64,000 nucleotides of DNA from Antedon bifida (Eukaryota > Echinodermata > Crinoidea > Comatulida > Antedonidae): NCBI GenBank assembly GCA_963402885.1, contig OY727103.1:15960085-16024084 (forward strand), given 5' to 3'. The translations under genes and the position numbers were made by a program. The notes below the pieces were generated by a model, which did not search any database, was not told where the DNA came from, and worked only from the letters and a program-made list of their open reading frames with translations. Shown here in pieces: positions 1 through 11,600 of the stretch; within the stretch, counting starts at the first letter, position 1; every line of letters begins with the position of its first letter.

Positions 1-99
1 ATATAAACGTGTGTATTGTATACATTTTTTAAAGGCCAATTGAATTTGTTAATCTTAAATGAAATGTTTATACAGTATAGAAACAAATTAAATGTTTAC

Positions 100-357
100 C
101 CTCATCACATCCTTGGGATGGCGATATTGTAGCGGTTAGAGTATTGGGTTGTTGCTGTTCTTCTTCAGAAACACGTTCGTTTTGATGTTCTTCTTTTACT
201 CCGTATTTGTCTTGTTCATAGCCATGATAGCCATCACCGTGAGTAGTGGAATAAGGTTGTATGCCTCTACCTACAGCACATGCTTTTTGCTGGGGTTTTC
301 GTGCTTTGTTCGTTGGTTTGTACGTATTAGCAGCCATTGCGGGTGTATGGTGCACTG
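100..357 (-). CDS. possible internal exon of an unidentified minus-strand gene
   Basis: On the minus strand the sequence is open for about 86 codons. It is bounded by an acceptor (TTTGTTTCAG, before base 357) and a donor (GAGG then GTAAAC, after base 100). The encoded segment is hydrophilic and looks disordered: it has HGDGYHGYEQDKYG, then an acidic/Gln run EEEQQQ, and it reads into ISPSQGCDEG at the donor. No domain is recognised. The length (258 nt) keeps the frame. The acceptor lies a few bases from the TTTGA-repeat tail of a retroposon fragment, so the exon could also be a chance ORF or an exonised sequence. No flanking exon was found in the window. Confidence 0.4.
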
Positions 358-365
358 CTGAAACA

Positions 366-560
366 AACATCAAATCAAATCAAATCAAAATTTATTTCTT
401 CCACATAAAAAAAGAACAAATATCCAATATAAATTGAAATATGAAGGAAGAGGGCAAAACTCAAAAAGTAACGCCAGATGAAAAATAGAAATTCATATTG
501 AATTAAATATGAGCAGACACTGTCAGATCTCGGCGAGATTGTCGCACTTTTTGATGTGTG
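366..560 (-). repeat. 3' fragment of a non-LTR retroposon with TTTGA-repeat tail
   Basis: Read on the minus strand, the segment ends in AAATAAATTTTGATTTGATT and about three tandem TTTGA units. Such a tail is typical of the 3' end of truncated LINE or SINE copies. The 63-aa ORF here has no recognisable domain. The family cannot be named from sequence alone. Confidence 0.4.
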
Positions 561-1906
561 TCTCACTGCCGCCCACCCAACACAACCCTGAATTGTCCAG
601 TTTCAACCTATATTGGTCGCCTGTGGTATATCTGAATTAGACATTTCTACTATAATTCTACCGGTCTATATTTTCTTTCTTCAGCCTCAACATGGTGGGG
701 CTAATGACTTTAAAAAATAGCTAAATTACCAAATAAAAACTTAAAAGCATTTCATCAATTTCTTCTGAACTTGTATTCATTACTGGGTGCCGTAAGTATA
801 TGTAAAACTCAGGTACTTGAAAACACCAAATGTTATAAACCCTAACCCTGCCAATAAGTGTTTTGTTTATAGGCCTAAATCACGATATTTGTCACTTGAC
901 TCAATGACCGTTAGATACGTTTGGTCATTTGTCACTAGGACTATTTTGTAGATCCTTCAATTTAAAAATTCATTAGCATTCTTACCTTTCAGTCAGGTGC
1001 ACACGACATAAGCTGCAATTGTCCGACGACCGACTTCAATTTAAACGCAGTGCGACAATAGATTTGTAGTTCACACAATCATTTCATGTTTTATGACAGA
1101 AGGAACTTCTTTTCTAGTTAATCGGTCTTATCATTTTCAAATTTGAATATCAAATTTGGATTGTGAGTAACTATAGGCTATATACTGCACACGGTAAATT
1201 CCAAACCCTTAGAACAATACATCATTAAAATTAGACATTAAACTTGGACTGTATTACAATTTTCGATGACTTTACATTTTATTCATGTGTTCTTCATAGA
1301 TACCTATATTATGTAACTATTGGATACCATTATTACTTATTTAATAGGCTTATCTATAGATATTACGTAACTGTCTAAACTTGATAAACATTTGGCATAA
1401 AAAAGAATGTTCTTATAGGAATGTATTTTACTGAAATACAGTATCACTTATACCATGTGACCATGGACAAACGATGTATGAACAAATATTTGAATACCAA
1501 TCATAAGTACATCTTTAGCACAACAAACGCGTCACGCAATAGACAGGGTCTTTTTTCATTTTTTTATACCTTCCAAGCACCAAATTTGATCATGAAAGAA
1601 ATAAAATAAATTTCAGATTGATTCAAAACGTCAAATCATTTGTGTTACCTTCAAATCACTTATTCAATTTAATATATTCTGTATATTGATTTAATTGACA
1701 AAGTATGTCATAGAAATAAACGTTTAATTGCATCAACAGTCGTTAATCTTTTGCATCTCAGTAGGCATATGTGTATTAAATACTGGGCCTTGGTATGATC
1801 AATATTATGGCTTTACGAAAATTTCAATTGTATTTCAACACGTCATATCAATCGCCTATACTAAACATATAGTTACCACTAGGATGAAACGCAATGACGT
1901 ACACCC
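561..1906. other. non-coding stretch, no gene seen
   Basis: AT-rich sequence with only short ORFs and no paired splice sites around them. Nothing supports a gene. A half-copy of the CACTAGG..AACGCAA repeat begins near 1871. Confidence 0.5.
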
Positions 1907-2047
1907 TAAAGCTTGGTTTCCACTAGGACCCAACGCAAGGACGTAGACGCAACGCAAGCTTAGTTCACCAATCACACGCGACTGTTCGAATAATCTATCG
2001 CTTGTGATTGGTAACATCGTTGCGTCCTAGTGGCAACCAAGCTTTAA
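1907..2047. repeat. MITE-like element, family B (GCTTGGTT inverted ends)
   Basis: The ends are inverted copies: AAAGCTTGGTTTCCACTAGG on the left, and CCTAGTGGCAACCAAGCTTT on the right. The inside carries ACCAATCACA and its reverse complement TGTGATTGGT. Related copies lie near 19,962-20,065 and 59,085-59,230. There is no coding capacity, which fits a non-autonomous DNA transposon. Confidence 0.6.
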
Positions 2048-2767
2048 GAATATATCTGGTATAATATTCTTTCGTACTTATACAGGCGAACCAATCCATT
2101 TAGCTTGTGATTGGTCAAAGTAGTTTTGTAAGTGGTAACAACCATGTGCTAATCCATGTAACAACACACCAGCAACTGTGTAACTGGAGGAATACTGAAT
2201 AAATCCATCCGGCAAATAACTCAGCACTAAAAGTTGTAGTTGGCCTACCTATCTATGTATGAAGCAAGTAAACACATATTGACAGTACAACGTGTTTCAC
2301 TAAAGTCTATACCAATTTTATTACTGTAATGAGTTAGTATTCACTCTTAATATATTGTTAAACTACAATAAAATTAGTATCAGTGCTATTAGATGATGTG
2401 CATTATATAAGTTAAAATGATAGCATTCTATACAACAAAACATTTAAAAAACTCACTTCTCTAAGACTAACAGTTCATTTTATAAATTAAATTTGTTTAT
2501 CATAATTATCATGAATATGTTTGTGTGTTACTAGCTACTAGTGCTCTAAACTAAACTATTATTTACATACGAAATATAATACATTATTTTCTTGCATTTT
2601 CATAATAGGTTATATGTTTATATACTTTTCTTAGAAAAATATCAAATTTACTCAAATTCAGCCAAATTAAACTTCAATTTTATTTTATGATCAACAGCAA
2701 AGAAAATTCTACAATTTTATTATTTATAATAAGTTGCTTTAATAGTGTAAAAATCATTATATATTAT
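2048..2767. other. 3' flank / 3' UTR region of the zinc-finger gene
   Basis: No ORF of interest. On the minus strand AATAAA occurs near 2,680, about 90 nt after the zinc-finger stop codon, and is a reasonable polyadenylation signal. The rest is AT-rich sequence without visible structure. Confidence 0.4.
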
Positions 2768-4726
2768 TTATGAAGTGACCATAGGTATGTCAGAGGTCAA
2801 ATTAGGCTTCTTGATTGGTCGGCAAGAAGCTCCTCGTAGATGGCGACGTACATCAGCCGCGCGTGTGAAGTCGCGTCCGCATATGAGGCACTGTCGTGTG
2901 AATGCGCCGACGTGAGTGGTTAGGTGAACGCGTAGGTGACTGGCTTCATTGAACACCTCTTCGCAATACGAGCATTTGTGAGTGATGGTAGTCTCAAAGT
3001 GTATACAGCGATGCATCAGCATATCTTGAGCATGTTCAAACTTTTTGCCGCAGATGTCACATTCTTTACTCATGCTGATCTCACCTTCTTCTAAAGCTTT
3101 GTCATCGTCCTCTTCACCATCAGATTCTGCCGTCAACAATATCGACCCTTCTTCGTCATCACAATCTTCATCGCCCTCACTCTCTTCCATAATAATATCA
3201 TCTTCCGTTCCCTTCACATAGTTCTGAATCTTCTCCACCACTAGGCCCGCAGCTTCATCCTGATTCTCATCACCGCTCTCGTCTGCGATCACCGAGCACG
3301 AGAGCATGACCTTTTCATACTCCGCGTCAAGCGGTTCCTCTTTGATGATGATGTTATTACTTTCTTTCTGGATATCTCGGAGTACCTCCTCTTCACTTTC
3401 GCTTTTCTTGGCAGAGTCAAGTTGTGAGAAGCACTCGCTCATGCTGGAGTCAATGTTTTCAAGCATGGAACCTGGCGTGATCTCACCTTCCTCATTGATG
3501 TTTTCACCGTCCTGAACCAGTAATCCTTTCTCAGTTTGCTGTTTGAATGTAATATTGTGGCTAACATGAAGATGTGTAGCCAGGCTGGATCGTTGTCCAA
3601 AGCTCTTTCCACACAAGTGGCAGCAGATCATGTGGCCAGTGTGCGTGTGCTGGTGTTCCTTCAGACTTGCCAGAGTGTAATAAGCCTTGCTGCATTGAGC
3701 ACACTTGTACTTCGGCAAACTGGTGTGGCGTAGCTGATGAATGCGTAGCTCTCGGTGACGGTGGAACTGTTTATCGCAGACTTTACAGATGAACGGTTTG
3801 ATGGTTGCATGGGTCTGACGATGTTCCTTCATGTGGTGGTGGTACTTGTACGTTTTCCCGCATACATTGCACGGAAATCGTCCTTCATCGTTTCTACCAG
3901 GAAAGTCTTTGGCGCCACCTTCTCCGACATACTCTGTGTGGAAGCGATTCATGTGTTTACGGAGGACATCTGGATTACGGAACGTCTTGTTGCAAATACC
4001 ACATTCACATATTGTCTGGCTTGTGGAGGCTTCTGTGCAGGCATCGCCTCTGATGTTCTTCAGTAGCTCAATGTTAGAATTATCTAATGACTCAGCAGGA
4101 CTGATCTGACTGCGGCTAATTGCTACTGGTGGTGGTGGTGGAGGAGGAGGAGCAGCAGTAGCAGGAAGAATTATCTTCAACTTGGTTTTTGGTGAAGCTT
4201 GTTTCTTGTTTATAGGTGTAGACGTAAGTGGAGAGGGAGTCGTTCCCTTTGCCATCATTACATAGTTATTTAAAACCTGTATGGACCCACCTTGGGTAGT
4301 AGTCGAGTTGACAACCGGTTGAAGCTGGAATAAGTTACTGCTTGGTACGATGTTACCTTTTTCATCAACGACCTGTATCTGCATCGGAGTTGGGCCAACC
4401 TTGTTTTTGACATTCACTGGCAAGGGCTGTGCCACCAGTCCAGTAGGTATTGGTGTAGGTGACGGATTGCTGTTTGAAACGCTGTTTTCCGATACCTTAA
4501 CCTCGACACAGCAATCATCATTCTCGGAGCCAAACTGTATTTGTCTATCAGAGATACCAACCCCTCTGCCATCGACAATGCGCTCAAAGTTGCAAGATTT
4601 CAGTACACCTGTTCTGTCAAATTCCTTAAGGAGTTCACCAGAAGCATAGTACTGGCCATTCTTTGTGTTGTCTTGCTTTACCAACAAAAACACTTCGCAC
4701 CTTGTCTGTACGTATAGTTCATGCGC
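2768..4726 (-). CDS. terminal exon: second half of MADS-like domain plus eight zinc fingers
   Basis: The acceptor TTGTTTTCAG lies directly before GCG CAT GAA (Ala-His-Glu). The open frame continues upstream of the acceptor only as far as an intronic ATG at 4744, which should not be used as the start. The exon encodes 652 residues plus the stop. Each classical finger keeps the C-x2-C and H-x3/4-H spacing. Fingers 1-5 form one block and 6-8 a second, separated by about 165 acidic residues. Confidence 0.88.
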   Translation of the reverse strand, partial: AHELYVQTRCEVFLLVKQDNTKNGQYYASGELLKEFDRTGVLKSCNFERIVDGRGVGISDRQIQFGSENDDCCVEVKVSENSVSNSNPSPTPIPTGLVAQPLPVNVKNKVGPTPMQIQVVDEKGNIVPSSNLFQLQPVVNSTTTQGGSIQVLNNYVMMAKGTTPSPLTSTPINKKQASPKTKLKIILPATAAPPPPPPPPVAISRSQISPAESLDNSNIELLKNIRGDACTEASTSQTICECGICNKTFRNPDVLRKHMNRFHTEYVGEGGAKDFPGRNDEGRFPCNVCGKTYKYHHHMKEHRQTHATIKPFICKVCDKQFHRHRELRIHQLRHTSLPKYKCAQCSKAYYTLASLKEHQHTHTGHMICCHLCGKSFGQRSSLATHLHVSHNITFKQQTEKGLLVQDGENINEEGEITPGSMLENIDSSMSECFSQLDSAKKSESEEEVLRDIQKESNNIIIKEEPLDAEYEKVMLSCSVIADESGDENQDEAAGLVVEKIQNYVKGTEDDIIMEESEGDEDCDDEEGSILLTAESDGEEDDDKALEEGEISMSKECDICGKKFEHAQDMLMHRCIHFETTITHKCSYCEEVFNEASHLRVHLTTHVGAFTRQCLICGRDFTRAADVRRHLRGASCRPIKKPNLTSDIPMVTS

Positions 4727-5496
4727 CTGAAAACAATTATGCATTCAAAATTTATATATATATTTAATAAATATCAAAAGGAAAGTTATTGAAAAAAATA
4801 ACAATGCCAAGGATATCAGTGTTTGGATCTCAATGGAGAAACAAATAAAATAAGTGCAAACAGCTAAATCAAAGCGAAAGTAAAACAGCCAGAAAGAAAT
4901 TGCAGAGCTTTCAGATAATACTAACCCTTCCTAAGTGCAAATAAATATTTTATATTAGGGTGACCTAAACAAAATTATTGGCCAAAAATATCCAGTAGGA
5001 AGGGCGGGACATTTGTCGAACCACCCTTCCATTTCATCGCATTAAAATGAGGGAAGGGGTTAAATGTTTAAACCCTTATTTGGTTGATGTATAGCTCAAA
5101 GAATTCATTTACAAATCTATAATAATTAAAGAACTGATTTTTTAAAATTTAGTAAAATAGTATTAGAATGGGGTTCTTTCATGTATAAGCCTATTTTGTT
5201 TTGAATTTTGTTTGTTTCCTTTGCTAACAATAATAAATAATATTGTATCTGTTATAATATCATTATCAATACACTGTATCACAAAGAAATAAAAGAATTT
5301 CTCATTGTCATTTACGAATCTGCTTTAACCAAATGAGGTGAGTCCAGACATTTATTTATCTGATGATGATAATAACACTAACAGTAATAATACTTCACCT
5401 TCATAAAAATGGTCTTTTTCAAATGTTCTACAACCCACGCCCTCAGCATATCATTCTGAATGTACTGCATTTTGTAACAGTTATTGTGCACCAACC
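2768..5496 (-). CDS. MADS-like domain / C2H2 zinc-finger protein (two coding exons seen)
   Basis: Two minus-strand exons join in phase 0: 5496-5399, then 4726 to the stop codon at 2768. The first begins two bases into a codon, so either another exon lies upstream or translation starts at the ATG at 5470 (context AAAATG). From that ATG the product is 676 aa. Residues 1 to about 60 (KMQYIQN.., KKTIFMK|AHEL.., CEVFLLV, GQYYASGEL) align without gaps to the SRF-type MADS domain. Then come a Pro-rich linker, five C2H2 fingers (about 264-287, 310-330, 338-358, 366-386, 393-414), a long acidic region with a sumoylation-like IKEE, and three more fingers (580-600, 609-629, 637-659). The last finger is C2HC. 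Likely role: nuclear DNA-binding regulator. The zinc fingers are certain; the MADS assignment is inferred. Confidence 0.85.
5399..5496 (-). CDS. upstream exon: first half of MADS-like domain
   Basis: An acceptor (GTTTTACATTGTAG) precedes base 5496, and the exon ends ATG AAG with donor GTGAAG at 5398. It has 98 nt: two bases finishing a codon, then 32 codons without a stop. Joined to the terminal exon it gives KKTIFMK|AHELYVQT. The segment KMQYIQN corresponds to KMEFIDN at the start of the SRF MADS box, and the number of residues from there to the shared A-x-EL is the same. Confidence 0.65.
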
Positions 5497-8400
5497 CTAC
5501 AATGTAAAACAACGAGAATTGAAAGTTGCGGATTCACAATAATATAGACTGACTCTGTAGGCCTTGTAATACGGGAGAAAATGTGGATAAACGGAAGGAA
5601 GAATAATCTTAGGCATTGGATACAAGTCTAAAATGTGGCAGTCTCACGGCTAAAATGGGAGCGTTGGCATATGTATGCACACTGGGTTATATAACAAAAA
5701 AAAAAAGGCATATTCCTACACCTCACATGGGCAATGTAATCATTTTAAAATAAAATCAGAGTAGTATAAGACTCTAGGTATATTATAATTTAATAAGTTA
5801 TTCAATGACCAACGCCTTCTTTTATATATTTCGGAATATAATATGTGCAAATAATCTATTTGGTGGTACAATTTATATTAGATTTTTATTTGATCAATAA
5901 TTTTATAGCACATCTAGATGCACACTTAATTCCAATCTGCAATTTCACCAATTCATTTTTCTTCATATTTCTTACATTGGCTGAGCCAGTCTAGGCCTAG
6001 CTAGAAAGAAGGAAAACCTGTCTAGCTAGGCCTAGCTTGATCACTGTTTTTAATAATCATTATATACAATATCAACATTTATTTGTTTTTATATAAATAC
6101 AAGGAACATATTTTCAGTGGAATTAAATTCGGAAGTGTTTGGAAAATAATATTATGTATTGCATGAGTCGTATGTTGCGATAGGAATGATTATTTGACCT
6201 TTTTGATGACGAAACACTCTGGGAGATCTCGACAAGCGGCGGGGATGGATTCAATTATCCACATTCGCCGTTGTTAAAACAAGTAAATTATCGTTAACTA
6301 TCATCGGTTATGTGTCTGATTTCCACCAGTGAACATTGTAGTAATACAGGTGGTTTATGTTATAAAATATCGGCGACTAAAAAATAGTCTAGGCCCACTC
6401 GTTTCCACCCATGTTAGCTAAAATCATCATGACCCAGTGCGCAGTGACTCGCTCAAAGGGACGCAAACACAACCGTACAGCGTTGGCGTTTTATAGAGTG
6501 TGGCGTTTGCGCCGCACGGCCATCATGTATTTAGCACTCTGTAATTTAATCACAGACGTCTATCTCCCTAACAACACACATTGTGTGTAGTACGTTGTTC
6601 CAGTTAACATATAGAAACATACATGTCACTACCCCAATAATATATATAAGTACTACCTTTCAAACTTTATGCCAAAACAAATTAATCATGGGTTCCTCTG
6701 CTAAACAACTGCGCTTACGAAGAGCGGGCTCGGAAAAGGACGCCTCTTGCCACTTCCTACGTAGCGTGTTATCTGGCGCCCTCTTACTACACGTTGCGTT
6801 TATAAAACCAAACAAAAGGTGGGTTTCCTAATACGTGCGTATGTTTTTTATATATTTTTTGTTATAAAGTTATAAAAGTTTCATTAAAAAGTTTCTGAAC
6901 TTTATGTACGTCTATTGTAATAAATTATTAATCAATTAAAATTGCCATGCTGATAAAATCGGTTTGTTTTAATCCAATTCATTACGTAACTATACGGTAA
7001 CTGATTAACATAATTTTTCGTTCAATAATAACGAAAAAAAAAAAGTCTGTTTCTATTATAGGACCACTTAAAACGACCACCTTTTCATGTTAAAGATTTT
7101 TTTTAAACACATCGTATGATACATGGCTTAGTAAGAGGTAGCTAAAACATATTGATCTTATATCTATATTTCATGGGATTCATATGAATTTAATATTCAT
7201 TTGGTAATTTCAATATCTTGACAATTATACGTCTAGCCTTGTGCCCAGATATTACCATGATATTTTCCGCTCTATTAAATTACTATTCTGTATAGGCCTA
7301 TTGCTGATCGGTACCCTTTCAATTTTTATCATTGGAGGCACAAATATGATAAAAAAAATAATTTTAATTATTGTTATAATAATTATGTAACATCAGTCTC
7401 GCGCCTATTTTTCCTGTGAAATTCGAGGACAACAACAATTTATTTTTTGTTATGTCTCATGAATTAATGTCCTCTCCTTTTAAACATTTATTTTAGTTTC
7501 GAAATTAATTATTTATTATTAAAAATTAATAGAATTTATTAAAAATCTTTCAACTTCATGCGTCTCCATTTCTTAACATTTCACACCCACACCCCAAAGT
7601 TAGACATCAGAGACACGCCCATCTTTATTTTTACATAAAAATCAGGAAAAAGTGACAATAAAATGCCAGCTTAATGGGTTTGTTTACCTTTGATATTTAT
7701 ATCAAGTTATTTATTTATTTTCCGATACTACTATTGGTAAAATCATGATAAAATTTAAATATTTGTACACTGTAAATAAGACAAATAAAAATAAACAATA
7801 TAACACCAAGTAATTTCTTATAAGTAATTTATTTTATTAGAGAAATGTTGACAAAAATGGAAAAAAAAATATTTAATAATTAATCTTTTACAATAAACAT
7901 TTATAAATAAAATATAATAAAATATTTTTTTTTGTTTCAATCAAATTTTATTGAAAACAAATTTAATTTTAAAACATGTAATAAATCTTGTACAATAATA
8001 CATTCATCCAAAAAATAAAAACATTAATTTTCTTTCAATAATACATAATATTTAGTTATGTAATTGTTTATTTATTACTGACTTTTGTGGAAAAAGAGAA
8101 CAGAGGTAATAATTTAACAGTACTCAATTATTATAGAAATTAAATTAAGTTTTGAAGATGAAAACCACAATTATATAGTATAAACTTTATATATCTTTTT
8201 CTTGTGCAAATCTTCAAATACTATAAAAATAGACATTTTTATTATCAATTTCAGATACAATTGTCATACATTTCTTCACTCCACTGAGAGATGACATTAG
8301 AGTTAACTTCTAAATTCACAATAGAGGTAGTTTAAAATGTAACACGTACAAGAGGTTACCCATATAGGTCAAAGTTCAGGGTGGGCTAGTTACCATGGTG

Positions 8401-8562
8401 GGCTTGTATTCAAGTCTGTACTGTAGCGTTTAAATTTTCTAAGCCTATTTGGTCTTCTTATTTGGATTAACATTACAGGGCCATACCTATTCAAGACAGC
8501 AAAATGGTGTAATTTATTCATTTTCTGAGCTATATTGATTGCGTATTCAGCATTACGCAATG
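5497..8562. other. intergenic stretch between the zinc-finger gene and tafazzin
   Basis: No further exon could be assigned. On the minus strand CTATAAAACG near 6,487-6,497, inside a locally GC-richer patch (6,420-6,560), could be a TATA box for the zinc-finger gene. This is weak. AATAAA on the minus strand near 8,237 could serve as the tafazzin polyadenylation signal. Confidence 0.35.
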
Positions 8563-8661
8563 TTATTTTAATAGTAAACTGTCGTGTAACGCTTCTGCCT
8601 GTATTTTTAGCGGCTTCATCTCCTCTTCGATTATGTCTGTTATTTTTTTTCGCATTGCCAC
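8563..8661 (-). CDS. TAFAZZIN: tafazzin exon 8 (stop codon)
   Basis: After the acceptor CTATTTTAG the frame gives VAMRKKITDIIEEEMKPLKI and QAEALHDSLLLK, then TAA. A longer ORF in another frame over the same bases (8390-8719) is not the real reading. Confidence 0.93.
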   Translation of the reverse strand: MAMRKKITDIIEEEMKPLKIQAEALHDSLLLK

Positions 8662-11600
8662 CTAAAATAGTAAAACACAAATGATAAATGCATAAAAGGT
8701 AACAATAATAGTGCAGCACTTCCTAATATGGGCCATAAATGATTTGTTATATATTATATACATTTTTTTTATACTTGATACTATTATTATATATTGTTTT
8801 TTTCAAAAACAATATAGCAACATTACAACTTGTGGCCAATGACCAGATTGCATGTCACCTTTTAATACAGGCTCTTAAAGATATAAAAAAAACACCAATA
8901 TATAAAATACATAAAAAGATGAAAAATGAAATTTACTTACTGGATTTAAATTATGTTTTTTCATTCCTTCTAGAATTTCTTTCAAATCTATTGGCTCACC
9001 AAAAACTATTGTGATCTTTTTCCCGATTTGTGGTATATATGGTGCTCTGTTTGGTAATATGTTCTCCATTCCCTGATGCCAAAATGGAAGCACTATTGGT
9101 GCTTTATTGCACTCCATTATAGCCCTACCAACTCCTGTAAAAGAAATGTTCATTAGTATTTGTAGTATGACCCACGTTAGCCTGGAGTAATCATTTCAGT
9201 GATAGGTTTGGCGAAAGCTGATAGCTAAGGCTAGAGCTATATTTGTAGGGCTGATATGTTGCAACAAATTTAATAAAGACTTACCCCATTTAAACCTTAT
9301 GAACTCTCTTGTCATGTTAACTTTTCCTGAAAAAAAAAATTAGAAAAAAACAACTAGAGGTATGAACGCCAGGCTGGTGAACTGGAAGTCGTGGGTTCAA
9401 GTCCCACACGAGAATTACTTAAAGTATAGTAGCATATCATTACCATATTTGGGCATATGACTACCATATTTAGGCACATCACACTTTTTTTGTCATACTA
9501 GTTTGATAGTGTAGACAGACCTTTATAGTGAGAATAGTGTTAGCATGGATATCCTGTAAGGAAGCCAAGCCTGTAGCCAAGGATTATGTGTAGTGGAAAA
9601 GAAATCTCCCAGCCCATAAGTAAAATAATTTACATAAAAAGAAAACGTCTACTAATGCAATCAGCTAATATGTCTATTCTATCACTAGTATTACCTTCGG
9701 CAAAGAAATGAAGCCACTCGCCACAGTTGAGCCTTTCAATTCCGAAATCAAGGGCCTTCTGGTACACCCCATCACCTGAGTAAAAATAAATGTGTACTCA
9801 TGAAGTAGGGGTAGATATGAGAGGTAGGGGTAGATATGAGAGGTAGGGGTAGATATGAGAGGTAGGGGTAGATATGAGAGGTAGGGGTAGATATGAGAGG
9901 TAGGGGTAGATATGAGAGGTAGGGGTTGATATGAGAGGTAGGGGTGGATCTGAGAGATAGGGGTAGATATGAGAGGTAGGGGTAGATATGAGACGTAGGG
10001 TAGATATGAGAGGTAGGGGTGGATATGAGAGGTAGGGTAGATATGAGAGGTAGGGGTGGATATGAGAGGTAGGGGTGGATATGAGAGGTAGGGGTAGATA
10101 TGAGAGGTAGGGGTAGATATGAGAGGTAGGGGTAGATATGAGAGGTAGGGGTAGATATGAGAGGTAGGGGTAGATATGAGAGGTAGAGGTAGATATGAGA
10201 CGTAGAGGTAGATATGAGAGGTAGGGGTGGATATGAGAGGTAGGGGTGGATATGAGAGGTAGGGGTGGATATGAGAGGTGGGGTGGATATGAGAGGTAGG
10301 GGTGGATATGAGAGGTAGGGGTGGATATGAGAGGTAGGGGTAGATATGAGAGGTAGGGGTAGATATGAGAGGTAGGGGTAGATATGAGAGGTAGATGAAA
10401 GGGTTAGGTGGTAACTCAGTAGGGGCGGGTAGTGTAGTGAAGACAAGTTGTCTTGTGTTATGGAAATGTATGTATGATGAATGGTAATTAGTAAGTAGGT
10501 ATTAGGATACTTATTACACCACAAAACTAAATTATAATTACTTACCTCTTATTGTAGGAAGGCCTTTACCCATGTGGAAGAAATATGTGTGCCTAGTTGT
10601 CTCAAAGCACAATTCATTAGCTGGAAGCCCCCTTTAAACAAAACAAATAATATCATGTAAATCACTTATTTTTATATAGATTATATGACCCCTGGCCCTA
10701 AAGTTATCATTGACTATTTTCAAAACAAATTTGGTTGGTATTTATTAAATTATAGTAGTACATAAATGACTATCGCAAAATGAAAGTTAGTATTTTTTTT
10801 TCACATACCATCTCGTCTTCTTTCGGTTCCTCAAATCTTTATAATCCATACAACCTAAAAAAAACCAATAACAAACATCATTAGATATTAAATATACGTG
10901 TTATGCGCGATTTGAACGATTTGCGCAATTTGAAATTGCGCAAAAAATTCCTTGCGCAATTTGAAATTGCGCAAAGAATTCTTGCGCAATTTGAAATTGC
11001 GCAAGGATTTTCTTGCGCAATATTAAATTGCGCAATCAACTTGCGCAATTTCAAATTGCGCAAGAAAATCCTTGCGCAATTTCAAATTGCGCTGCACAAT
11101 TTGTAAAATTGTCAAATTGCGCAACAGAATTCTACCAGAATGCGTGCTAACGTCGACGATTGGTTAACAATAATAATTTATTTGAAACTAAACATGAAAC
11201 ATATTAAATGCGAAGATAACATGTGTATAATACACAACATAAATGGCATACACAATTAAATAATATTATCACTCATTGTAACTTGAAATACATCAAAATA
11301 AATGTAAAAATAACAAAAAATAATGTAGAATACACAACATAGTCTACCGCCACCAACGTTTAGACTTGCTATCAAAACATAGCCAGTACTAGTGCCTGGC
11401 TAGAGTAATACCCGCCCGCCGGAGAACACCACCGCTTTGTTTTCCTTTGTCGGGTCTTCGTTGGTATGCTAACAATAACAACATTTTCACTATTAAAATA
11501 AGGAAATGCGATATTATCTTTAATTTTTAATCATTCTTAGAAATTACTATGAAAATATGGGTGTGCATGATTTCACAATCTGTCGAAAAACCTTGCACAA

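Noticed and set aside
3306-4649. Several plus-strand ORFs of 65-103 aa
   Set aside because: Shadows of the zinc-finger exon in other frames, without splice sites or domains.
6186-6250. Minus-strand ATG frame ending ECFVIKK before GTCAAA, as a first exon for the zinc-finger gene
   Set aside because: Phase fits, but the residues do not match the MADS pattern and the donor is weak. Exon 5399-5496 fits far better.
8390-8719. 109-aa minus-strand ORF
   Set aside because: Wrong frame over the last tafazzin exon; the true frame ends at 8563 with the conserved C-terminal helix.
9772-10524. 250-aa minus-strand ORF with Ser/Tyr/Pro/Leu repeats
   Set aside because: It is the 19-bp minisatellite read through; the period of 19 codons equals three repeat units, and the real tafazzin exons flank it.
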